This document shows positions 7,894 to 14,578 of a DNA stretch of 22,953 bases, in pieces (the stretch's first letter is position 1; each line of letters starts with the position of its first letter). The position numbers and the translations under genes are program-made. The stretch spans positions 1 to 22,953 of the forward strand of contig CAKRKL010000019.1 of NCBI GenBank assembly GCA_934358405.1, written 5' to 3'. The notes beneath the pieces are model-generated. The model worked only from the letters and a program-made list of their open reading frames with translations. It did not search any database and was not told the DNA's origin. The stretch comes from an uncultured Blautia sp. (GTDB lineage Bacteria; Bacillota; Clostridia; Lachnospirales; Lachnospiraceae).

Positions 7894-8036
7894 GACACAA
7901 GAAAAGTGTTAATTCTGTTAATACATTGTGTAACGCATCTCCGCGTAAAAGTTACACAAGAGTCTGCAGATACCTCCGGATAATCTGGCAGACTAGGAAC
8001 GGCAGCTATTCTCCGCAAATAGCTGCCGTATCTTTT
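7894..8036 (+). ncRNA. Predicted structured RNA with three CUCCG-loop hairpins (small RNA or leader)
   Basis: Downstream of promoter B lie three consecutive hairpins. Hairpin 1 is TTGTGTAAC/GTTACACAA (7926-7934 with 7951-7959). Hairpin 2 is AGTCTGC/GCAGACT (7961-7967 with 7988-7994), extended by AGAT/ATCT with one bulged G. Hairpin 3 is the terminator. CTCCG lies in each loop, at 7939-7943, 7974-7978 and 8011-8015. Repeated unpaired C-rich loops are typical of Gram-positive small RNAs that pair with SD sequences, such as Listeria LhrC. No upstream segment can disrupt the terminator stem, which argues against a simple riboswitch. The 5' end is inferred from the promoter. The lysR start is only 23 bases beyond the terminator, so lysR would depend on read-through or on a promoter I do not see. 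Confidence 0.6.
7999..8036 (+). terminator. Intrinsic terminator just before lysR
   Basis: ACGGCAGCTATT (7999-8010) and AATAGCTGCCGT (8018-8029) form a perfect 12-bp stem with loop CTCCGCA, followed by ATCTTTT. It ends the structured RNA, and would also terminate transcripts coming from the methyltransferase pair. Confidence 0.85.
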
Positions 8037-8058
8037 GGGTGAAAAAGAAAGGAATTAT

Positions 8059-9024
8059 ATGTTAGACTTAAAACAGTTAAAATATTTTATTGTATGCGCC
8101 GAAACAGGCTCCATAAGTGAGGCTGCCAAGCTTCTTTACACCACTCAGCCAAGCGTGAGCAAAGCAATCAAGGCCTTGGAAAATGATATGGGAATTGTGC
8201 TTTTTGACCGTATGCCCCGTGGAATTGTCCTTACTGCACAGGGGCGTGAAGCTTACCGTTATGCATGCAGGATTGTAAATGATTCCCGGAAGCTTGCGGA
8301 CATGAGCCGCCAGAATATGGTGAAATATCTTCGGATTTCATTGAATCCAAGCTCCTGGTTTACCAACCAGTTTGTTGAGTTTTATAAAAAAAATTATGAG
8401 AAGAACTATCACTTTGAGATTTATACGGCAGGGGTGCGCACGGTAATGGAACGTGTGAGAGATTATCTGTCGGATATTGGTTTTGTATATGTGATGGAGC
8501 AGCAGAAAAAGGAATTCCAGTATGAACTGACGAAAAACCGGCTGGTGTTCCAGGTTATGCAGGAGAGCACGGCCACATTTTATCCTGGAAAACAAAATCC
8601 ACTGTACCAGGATCTGGAAGAAATGGATCATTCCAAAGAGAACGCTTTTACCGTAACTATGGAACAGATGAAATCCATGCGTTTTATCCAGAATTATCGT
8701 GATGAGTTTCTGGAATTAAATGAGAAAGAAAAGCGTGGAACCTTTAGCTGGGAGAACCTGGATCTGGCAGTCATCACAAACAGCGACTATATTATGGAAA
8801 AAATGCTCCAGGAGACAGAGCTTTCCAACATCAGCGGAAGCTACCTTTCTGATCATAAAAAGGCCATGAATCAGGGAATTCCCCTGGATTTCAAAAAGAA
8901 CAAAATTTTCTTTGGCTATATCAGAAGAAAAAATGATGAAACGGATGAATTAATGGATGAATTTCTGGAGTTTTTGGCTGAAAAGCTAAAAGGCAAGACC
9001 GTGAACGAAAGAACAGAAGAATAA
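8059..9024 (+). CDS. LysR-family transcriptional regulator of the import/methylation locus
   Basis: A 321-residue LysR-type regulator. The N-terminal winged helix-turn-helix is typical (LKQLKYFIVCAETGSISEAA at 5-24, then TTQPSVSKAIKAL at 28-40), and a substrate-binding-like effector domain follows. The frame also opens with TTG at 8035, but that lies within the terminator tail. ATG 8059 has AAGAAAGGA six bases upstream and is chosen. It sits between the methyltransferase genes and importer 1. All three units, and importer 2, carry the same promoter box, so this protein is the best candidate for the factor that reads it, including at its own promoter. The effector ligand is unknown. The C-terminal domain diverges strongly from well-studied LysR proteins. 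Confidence 0.92.
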   Translation: MLDLKQLKYFIVCAETGSISEAAKLLYTTQPSVSKAIKALENDMGIVLFDRMPRGIVLTAQGREAYRYACRIVNDSRKLADMSRQNMVKYLRISLNPSSWFTNQFVEFYKKNYEKNYHFEIYTAGVRTVMERVRDYLSDIGFVYVMEQQKKEFQYELTKNRLVFQVMQESTATFYPGKQNPLYQDLEEMDHSKENAFTVTMEQMKSMRFIQNYRDEFLELNEKEKRGTFSWENLDLAVITNSDYIMEKMLQETELSNISGSYLSDHKKAMNQGIPLDFKKNKIFFGYIRRKNDETDELMDEFLEFLAEKLKGKTVNERTEE

Positions 9025-9072
9025 GAGAGGTATTCCTAAAATACAAAAATCCATGCAAATTAAGAATAGCTT

Positions 9073-9118
9073 ATAACCCCATGGGTGGGTTGTAGGCTGT
9101 TTTTCTTTTTGCTAAAAT
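9073..9118 (+). promoter_or_regulatory. Regulon promoter C: upstream of importer 1
   Basis: The box is ATAACCCCATGGGTGGG running into TTGTAG (9073-9095). TTGTAG (9090-9095) is the -35, with a 17-base spacer, then TGC-TAAAAT with -10 at 9113-9118. This copy shows the dyad best: TATAACCC, seven bases, GGGTTGTA (one mismatch). The predicted start is near 9125, about 55 nt before the permease ATG. A weak AAGCG/CGCTT pair followed by TTT (9128-9159) is in the leader. Confidence 0.75.
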
Positions 9119-9178
9119 GAACAATCGAAGCGTATTTGAAAATCGTTTAGGCGCTTTTTAGGAAATGGAGATATTCAA

Positions 9179-10123
9179 ATGAGGAAATATGTAATAAAAC
9201 GTATCCTTCAGCTGATTCCAATTCTGTTTGCCATTACCTTTCTGTCTTATGGAATGATGCGGATTGCAGGAAGTGATGTTGTCACGCAGAAAATGGAGAA
9301 TACAGGAGGGGTAGTGTCAGAAGAAACCTTAGATGCGGCCAGAGAACAGCTGGGGCTTGACAAACCATTTCTGACGCAGTATTTCGTATGGCTTGGAAAA
9401 TTGCTTCGGGGAAATATGGGAAACAGTTATGTATCCGGCTTTCCGGTCTTTGATACGTTTGTATCGAAGCTCCCGGCAACTCTGCTTCTTACGGTCACTT
9501 CGATTCTGCTTACCATTGTAATATCCATACCGCTTGGAATTTTGTCGGCGGTGAAACAGAATACAGTGGTCGATTATCTGATTCGGCTGTGCAGTTTTAT
9601 CGGAAACAGTCTTCCCAACTTTTTCGTCTCACTTTTGCTGATGTATTTTCTTGCCATAAGGCTGAGGATTTTTCCAGTCATAGCAAAGGATGTGAGCTTG
9701 AAAAGTGTGGCTATGCCTGCAATCACCCTGGCAATTGCCATGTCTGCAAAGTATCTTCGTCAGGTTCGTGCAACGGTTCTGGATGAGCTGAGCAAAGATT
9801 ATGTGGCAGGGGCGAAGGCACGTGGTGTGAAATTTTCTGTTACGCTGTGGAAAAGCATTATGAAAGCTTCCCTGGTAACGATCATTACTTTATTGATGCT
9901 TTCCGTGGGAAATCTTCTTGGCGGTACTGCAATTGTGGAATCCATTTTTATGTGGGATGGCGTTGGGAAAATGGCAGTGGATGCCATTTCCATGCGTGAT
10001 TATCCTATTATTCAGGCATATGTTATGTGGATGGCGATCATTTATGTTCTGGTGAATCTGCTTACGGATCTGTCTTATCGGTTCCTGGATCCAAGAATTC
10101 GTCTGGGAGGTGTAAAGCAGTGA
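9179..10123 (+). CDS. ABC importer 1, permease (DppB/NikB type)
   Basis: A 314-residue membrane permease of the Opp/Dpp/Nik family (binding-protein-dependent import). It has an N-terminal transmembrane helix (LQLIPILFAITFLSYGM), an extracytoplasmic loop ending QLGLDKPFLTQYFVWL, further helices, and the cytoplasmic EAA coupling loop near residues 203-222 (DELSKDYVAGAKARG). It ends with the family-typical LTDLSYRFLDPRIRLG. ATG 9179 has GGAG eight bases upstream. It overlaps the next gene by four bases. It is first in the order permease-permease-binding protein-ATPase-ATPase. Family length and motifs do not separate nickel, dipeptide or opine substrates. Confidence 0.93.
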   Translation: MRKYVIKRILQLIPILFAITFLSYGMMRIAGSDVVTQKMENTGGVVSEETLDAAREQLGLDKPFLTQYFVWLGKLLRGNMGNSYVSGFPVFDTFVSKLPATLLLTVTSILLTIVISIPLGILSAVKQNTVVDYLIRLCSFIGNSLPNFFVSLLLMYFLAIRLRIFPVIAKDVSLKSVAMPAITLAIAMSAKYLRQVRATVLDELSKDYVAGAKARGVKFSVTLWKSIMKASLVTIITLLMLSVGNLLGGTAIVESIFMWDGVGKMAVDAISMRDYPIIQAYVMWMAIIYVLVNLLTDLSYRFLDPRIRLGGVKQ

Positions 10124-11037
10124 GTAAAAGGAAAAATGAGGATATGAATGTAAGAAATACAGCCACTACAGAATATGGAAAAAAGGCAACAGTGCGCGTC
10201 CAGAAAGTGAAAAAGAGCCATATAAAACAAAAGCTGGTATTTTTTACCGTTCTGGCTGTCTGTCTGGTAATACTTGCAGTTTTTTCAGATCACCTTTGTC
10301 CCTATGATCCTTATGCGCAGGATCTTTCCAGTGCCCTTCAGGCTCCAAGCCTGGCACATCCAATGGGGACAGATACCTATGGCAGAGACATGTTATCCCG
10401 TGTGATCAGTGGTGCCAGAGCCAGTATTTTTTCCACCTTCATCCTGGTGGCGGTGATTTCCATATTTGGAACGATTGTAGGGGTAGGATGCGGATATTAC
10501 GGCGGCATTATGGACTCTGTCATGATGCGGATTTCAGATGTCTGCCTTGCTTTTCCGGGACTGGTATTTGCTATGGCAATTGCAGCAATCCTTGGAGGCG
10601 GAATCCAGAATGCGATTATCGCACTGGCAGTCATCAGCTGGCCGAAGTACTCCCGCATAGCCAGAAGTCAGACCCTGGCGCTGAAAAATGAACCTTATAT
10701 CCATGCCGCTATCCTATCAGGTGACAGTTCCCTCCAGATTATGCTAAGGCATGTTTTTCCAAATATGCTGGGACCTGTTCTGGTAACTGCCATGCTGGAT
10801 ATTGGAACCATGATGATGGAGCTGGCAGGCTTATCCTTCCTGGGGCTTGGAGCGCAGATACCTATGGCGGAATGGGGAAGTATGATGAGCAGTGGACGAA
10901 GCATGATCCAGACATATCCCTGGGTTGTTTTGTCACCGGGAATTGCAATTTTTGTATCAGTCGTTATTTTTAATTTACTTGGAGATACAGTTCGTGACTA
11001 CCTGGATCCAAAAAACAGCCGCTCCAGGAGAATGTGA
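10120..11037 (+). CDS. ABC importer 1, permease (DppC/NikC type)
   Basis: A 305-residue partner permease. The N-terminus is a cytoplasmic Lys-rich tail followed by a helix (LVFFTVLAVCLVILAVF). Next come HPMGTDTYGRDMLSRVISGA, the hallmark of the C-type permease, and the EAA loop with ALKNEPYIHAA. It ends in NLLGDTVRDYLDPK. The start is GTG at 10120, in a GTGA overlap with the previous stop, with GGAGGTG seven bases upstream. An open extension to 10027 overlaps the first permease and is rejected. The TGA stop lies inside a hairpin before the binding-protein gene. Confidence 0.93.
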   Translation: MSKRKNEDMNVRNTATTEYGKKATVRVQKVKKSHIKQKLVFFTVLAVCLVILAVFSDHLCPYDPYAQDLSSALQAPSLAHPMGTDTYGRDMLSRVISGARASIFSTFILVAVISIFGTIVGVGCGYYGGIMDSVMMRISDVCLAFPGLVFAMAIAAILGGGIQNAIIALAVISWPKYSRIARSQTLALKNEPYIHAAILSGDSSLQIMLRHVFPNMLGPVLVTAMLDIGTMMMELAGLSFLGLGAQIPMAEWGSMMSSGRSMIQTYPWVVLSPGIAIFVSVVIFNLLGDTVRDYLDPKNSRSRRM

Positions 11038-11060
11038 TTCTGAACAGCAGATTCAGAATC
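11036..11060 (+). other. Intercistronic hairpin before the binding-protein gene
   Basis: GATTCTGAA (11036-11044) and TTCAGAATC (11052-11060) form a perfect 9-bp stem with loop CAGCAGA. There is no T-run. It overlaps the permease stop codon and precedes the binding-protein gene, a common position for hairpins that stabilise or mark processing of the more highly expressed binding-protein mRNA. Confidence 0.5.
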
Positions 11061-11126
11061 TGGAAAAAGAGAGAAGCTTTTGATGGTATTTATAATAACA
11101 ATTTAATTATAGCAGGAGGAATGAAG

Positions 11127-12665
11127 ATGAAAGCAAAGAAAATTCTGGCAATGGCATTAGCAGTAGGCATGACACTTGGATTAACAGGAGTGCCAACCTT
11201 TGCAGATGACAAAAAAACATTTGTATTTGGCGATACCACATTTAATGCGGAGAATGAAGAAGCGGATATTAATCCTCAGAATACCTATGCAGGATGGGCA
11301 TGCATCCGCTATGGCGTGGGAGAAACTCTGTTCCGCTATTCCGATACCATGGAGATTGAACCATGGATTGCAAAGGAGTACGAAAATATAGATGAACTGA
11401 CCTGGAAAATCACATTAAATGACGGTGTTGTCTTTTCAAACGGACGTGCCTGTGACGGTGAGGCTGTGAAGGAATGTCTGGAAGCCCTGGTGGCAAATCA
11501 TGAGCGCGCAGCAGGAGACCTTTGCATTGATACTATTGAAGCAGATGGAAATACCATTACCATTAAGACAACTGAGCCAAAGCCGGCACTGATCAATTAT
11601 CTCAGTGATCCTTATGGCTGTATCATTGATACACAGGCTGGCATTACAGACAATGGTATTGTAATCGGAACCGGCCCATATGTGGCAACGGATCTGGTGA
11701 CAGATGATCATCTGACTTTGGTGAAAAATGAAAATTACTGGAACGGAGATGTAAACGTAGACGAAATTACAGTCCGCACCATTTCAGACGGAGATACTCT
11801 TGCATTTGCCCTTCAGGCAGGAGAAATTAATGCTGCTTATGGCATGGCATATGCAAGCTATCCTATTTTTGAAAATGAGGATTTTACCTTCTCCAGTACT
11901 GCAACAAGCCGTGCCTTTTATGCATGGATGAATTTTGAAAGCCCGGTAACCTCTGATCCGGCTGTACGCAAAGCAATTGCCATGGGAATCGATAAAGAAA
12001 GCTTTGTGTCCGTACTCCTGAATGGGTACGGATATCCGGCAGTGGGTGCATTTCCGGATACCTTCTCCTTTGGAGGACAGAATCTGACAACAGAAAGCTA
12101 CGATCCGGATGGTGCAAAACAGGTTCTGGAAGACGCTGGCTGGGTGGATACCGATGGAGATGGCATCCGGGAAAAGGATGGGCAGAAGCTGGTGATCCGC
12201 TGGCTGACCTACCCAAGCCGTCAGGAGCTTCCGCTCCTTGCAGAGTCTGCGCAGGCGACTTTAAAGGAGATTGGTATGGATGTTCAGGTAAACTGCACGT
12301 CTGATAACAATACCATCCGCAAAGATCCTACACTTTGGGATGTATATGCAAGTGCCATGGTAACGGCACCTACTGGTGATCCTCAGTATTTCTTTACTTC
12401 CTGTGCGCTGGATTCTTCTGTTTCTAATAACGGACATTACCACAGCGATAAACTGGAAGAGCTTGCAGCCCAGATGGAAAATGAATTTGATGTGGAGAAA
12501 CGTGCTGAACTGGGAATCCAGATGCAGCAGACTGTTCTGGATGATAATGCCTATGTATTCTGCTCTCATCTGAGAATGAGCATGATTATGCAATCCAATG
12601 TAACCGGATTGGTTGCCCACCCATGTGATTATTATGAACTGACAGCAGATTTGGATATTAACTAA
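11127..12665 (+). CDS. ABC importer 1, solute-binding protein (SBP family 5)
   Basis: A 512-residue extracellular binding protein of the OppA/NikA family (SBP_bac_5). It has a signal peptide with Lys residues, a hydrophobic core and a GVPTFA-DD junction, with predicted type I cleavage after A26. Family segments include ETLFRYSDTMEIEPWIAKEY, GTGPY, ENYWNG and RKAIAMGIDKESF. An Asp-rich DTDGDGIREKDG turn resembles a calcium loop and is common in this family. There is no lipobox cysteine, which is unusual for a Gram-positive binding protein. Starts at 11034 and 11121 are less likely: AGGAGG (11114-11119) is well spaced only for ATG 11127. It follows the two permeases and directly precedes the ATPases. 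The ligand is not determined. Confidence 0.93.
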   Translation: MKAKKILAMALAVGMTLGLTGVPTFADDKKTFVFGDTTFNAENEEADINPQNTYAGWACIRYGVGETLFRYSDTMEIEPWIAKEYENIDELTWKITLNDGVVFSNGRACDGEAVKECLEALVANHERAAGDLCIDTIEADGNTITIKTTEPKPALINYLSDPYGCIIDTQAGITDNGIVIGTGPYVATDLVTDDHLTLVKNENYWNGDVNVDEITVRTISDGDTLAFALQAGEINAAYGMAYASYPIFENEDFTFSSTATSRAFYAWMNFESPVTSDPAVRKAIAMGIDKESFVSVLLNGYGYPAVGAFPDTFSFGGQNLTTESYDPDGAKQVLEDAGWVDTDGDGIREKDGQKLVIRWLTYPSRQELPLLAESAQATLKEIGMDVQVNCTSDNNTIRKDPTLWDVYASAMVTAPTGDPQYFFTSCALDSSVSNNGHYHSDKLEELAAQMENEFDVEKRAELGIQMQQTVLDDNAYVFCSHLRMSMIMQSNVTGLVAHPCDYYELTADLDIN

Positions 12666-12666
12666 T

Positions 12667-13461
12667 ATGGAAAATAAAATATTGACCTATGATTCCGTTG
12701 AAATCTCATTCGATGGAAAAGCAGTGGTCCAGGATGTGAACTTTTCTCTGGCCCCAGGAGAAATCCTGGGACTGGTGGGAGAGTCCGGAAGCGGAAAAAG
12801 TACTTTGATCAAGGCTGCGATGGGACTTCTTGGAGCGGGGGGACTTGTGACAAGAGGGGATATCCGCTATTTGGGGCAGAACATTCTGGATATTCCGGAA
12901 AAAGAAAAAAGAAAAATCCGGGGAGCTAAAATTGGCATGATTTTTCAGGATGCAGGAGCTTCTCTTTGTCCCATCCGCACCATTGGTGACCAGATTTATG
13001 AAAGCATGCGTGCCCACCAGAAGGTAACAAGAAAAGAAGCAAAGGACCGTGCTATGGATCTGTTTGAAAAATTGAATTTCAAAGACAGCGCAAGAGTCTG
13101 GGAAAGTTATCCATTTGAACTGTCGGGCGGAATGAACCAGAGAGCCGGAATTGCCATTGCCATGCTCATGAATCCCCCAATCCTTTTTGCAGACGAACCT
13201 ACCAGTGCTCTGGATGTTTCCGTTCAGCGGCAGGTGGTAAAGGAAATGTTGAAGCTAAGAGAACTATTTGGAACTGCAATTGTAATTGTAACCCATGACA
13301 TTGGTGTGGTACGTGCAATGGCAGATACGGTACTGGTTTTTAAGGATGGAAAAACAGTGGAATATGGTACAGCGGATGTAATATTGGATCATCCAAAGGA
13401 TCCTTATACCAAAAAACTTCTGGCAGCAGTGCCGAAGCTGCAAAGGAAGGTCAAAGCATGA
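12667..13461 (+). CDS. ABC importer 1, ATPase (NikD/DppD type)
   Basis: A 264-residue ATP-binding subunit. Walker A is GESGSGKST (38-46), the Q-loop is MIFQDAGASLCP, the ABC signature is LSGGMNQR, Walker B is ILFADEPTSALD, and the H-loop is VTHDIGVVRAMAD. It ends soon after HPKDPYTKKLLAAVP, so it lacks the long oligo_HPY C-terminal extension. Its length matches NikD better than OppD. The ATG is one base after the binding-protein stop and has no clear SD, so translation probably depends on coupling. It overlaps the next gene by ATGA. Confidence 0.93.
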   Translation: MENKILTYDSVEISFDGKAVVQDVNFSLAPGEILGLVGESGSGKSTLIKAAMGLLGAGGLVTRGDIRYLGQNILDIPEKEKRKIRGAKIGMIFQDAGASLCPIRTIGDQIYESMRAHQKVTRKEAKDRAMDLFEKLNFKDSARVWESYPFELSGGMNQRAGIAIAMLMNPPILFADEPTSALDVSVQRQVVKEMLKLRELFGTAIVIVTHDIGVVRAMADTVLVFKDGKTVEYGTADVILDHPKDPYTKKLLAAVPKLQRKVKA

Positions 13462-14219
13462 GTACACTTTTAGAAGCAGAGCATTTAACAAAGATATTTA
13501 CACAAAGAGGGAAAGAATCCTTTAAGGCAGTGGACGATGTAAGCTTTACACTGAAGCCAGGTGAGACCCTTGGGATTGTTGGAGAATCCGGATCCGGCAA
13601 AAGCACGCTGGCGAAAATGATCACCCGATTGACAGATATCACAGAGGGAACTCTGAAATTTGAAGGAAAAGATATTACCAGACTGAAGCATAATCAGCTG
13701 AAGGATGTGTATGGTAATATCCAGATGGTTTTTCAGAATCCGGTTGGCTCTTTTGATCCAAGAAGGACTCTTGGGGATGGAATCGGAGAAAGTCTTCGAA
13801 ACCGTGGCATGAAGAATGCTGATATCGAAAAAAGAGTGGCAGAACTTCTGGAGCAATGTGGATTAAGCAGTGAATTTGCAAAGCGTTATCCCCATGAAGT
13901 CAGCGGCGGACAGTGCCAGCGCGCGGCAATTGCAAGGGCACTGGCAGTAGAACCAAAGGTGCTGATCTGTGACGAAGCCACCAGTGCACTTGACGTAACC
14001 ATTCAGAAGCAGATCATGGAGCTTTTGGAAGAGCTGAAGGAGAAGCATGGTCTGTCTTTCATTTTTATCTGTCACAATCTGGCTTTGGTTCAGATGTTTT
14101 GCGACAGAGTACTGGTTTTGTATGAGGGAAAAGTAGTGGAAAGCGGACTCCCGGACGACATTATCAATGAACCAAAGCAGGCGTATACCAGGAAACTGGT
14201 GGATGCTGTATTTTTATAG
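13458..14219 (+). CDS. ABC importer 1, ATPase (NikE/DppF type)
   Basis: A 253-residue second ATPase. Walker A is GESGSGKST (42-50), the Q-loop is MVFQNPVGSFDPRRTLGDGI, the signature is VSGGQCQR, Walker B is VLICDEATSALD, and the H-loop is ICHNLALVQMFCDRV. The start overlaps the previous gene by four bases, with AAGGAAGG upstream. It is the last gene of importer 1; a weak terminator and the promoter of importer 2 follow. Its short length is again NikE-like. Confidence 0.93.
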   Translation: MSTLLEAEHLTKIFTQRGKESFKAVDDVSFTLKPGETLGIVGESGSGKSTLAKMITRLTDITEGTLKFEGKDITRLKHNQLKDVYGNIQMVFQNPVGSFDPRRTLGDGIGESLRNRGMKNADIEKRVAELLEQCGLSSEFAKRYPHEVSGGQCQRAAIARALAVEPKVLICDEATSALDVTIQKQIMELLEELKEKHGLSFIFICHNLALVQMFCDRVLVLYEGKVVESGLPDDIINEPKQAYTRKLVDAVFL

Positions 14220-14241
14220 AATGCAGAAAAAGATTTGTATG

Positions 14242-14279
14242 GGTAAGAAAAGATACGACTTACCTTGCAGGTCTTTTTT
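14242..14279 (+). terminator. Weak terminator after importer 1
   Basis: GGTAAG (14242-14247) and CTTACC (14259-14264) form a 6-bp stem; an ACCT/AGGT mini-hairpin overlaps its 3' side, followed by a T-run at 14274-14279. The distance from the main stem to the T-run makes this uncertain. The gene-free stretch 14220-14578 holds this element, promoter D, the CCUCC hairpin and a second terminator. Confidence 0.4.
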
Positions 14280-14334
14280 ATTACAGAAAGGTATTCCGTA
14301 AAACGCTGATATCATACAAAATAGGAATGGCAGA

Positions 14335-14379
14335 ATATCCCCCTGGGGAGCTTGTGAAAGCCTTAAAATCTGATAGAAT
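14335..14379 (+). promoter_or_regulatory. Regulon promoter D: upstream of importer 2
   Basis: The box ATATCCCCCTGGGGAG runs into CTTGTG (14335-14356). TTGTGA (14352-14357) is the -35, followed by a 16-base spacer and TGA-TAGAAT with -10 at 14374-14379, the best -10 of the four copies. The spacing from C-run to -35 is the same as in A, B and C. The predicted start is near 14386, giving a 193-nt leader before the binding-protein ATG. Confidence 0.75.
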
Positions 14380-14426
14380 AATCTTAGCAGAAAGGCAAGA
14401 GAAAGGCCGAAATGCGAATTCTTATA

Positions 14427-14476
14427 CATAGTTACATGTAAGACCTCCACTAAAATTACATGTGAAATTTTCTATG
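14427..14476 (+). other. Leader hairpin with CCUCC loop upstream of importer 2
   Basis: ACATGTAA (14434-14441) pairs with TTACATGT (14456-14463). The stem is closed further out by CATAG/CTATG (14427-14431 with 14472-14476). The 14-base loop contains GACCTCC (14442-14448). The loop is complementary to SD sequences, as in the RNA before lysR, and its ACCTC can pair with GAGGT in the SD of the binding-protein gene. Confidence 0.5.
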
Positions 14477-14481
14477 GAAAA

Positions 14482-14519
14482 CAGTTGTAAGTCTGATAAC
14501 TTATGACTGCTTTTCTTTT
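14482..14519 (+). terminator. Terminator or attenuator in the importer 2 leader
   Basis: CAGTTGTAAGT (14482-14492) and ACTTATGACTG (14499-14509) form an 11-bp stem with two G-T pairs and loop CTGATA. It is followed by CTTTTCTTTT. It lies between promoter D and the binding-protein gene, so it would limit or condition expression of importer 2. Confidence 0.65.
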
Positions 14520-14578
14520 CATAAGATATTTGCATAGCTGCTTGTATATAACAAAAACAAAAGGAGAGGTAGACGACT

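Noticed and set aside
7894..8036. Known metabolite riboswitch before lysR
   Set aside because: I could not match the three simple hairpins to cobalamin, NiCo, SAM, lysine or other classes I know, and there is no antiterminator pairing.
7806..8042. A 78-codon rightward open frame over the promoter B and three-hairpin region
   Set aside because: It overlaps the end of the fusion gene, the regulon promoter and all three RNA hairpins. It has no proper SD, and its only internal ATG lies before the predicted transcript start.
10027..10119. Upstream extension of the second permease of importer 1
   Set aside because: It lies inside the first permease in another frame, and GTG 10120 has a strong SD and a GTGA overlap.
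14412..14441. A 9-codon ORF in the importer 2 leader that could be an attenuation leader peptide
   Set aside because: AAAGG lies upstream, but the peptide shows no run of one amino acid and its stop falls inside the CCUCC hairpin. The evidence is too thin.
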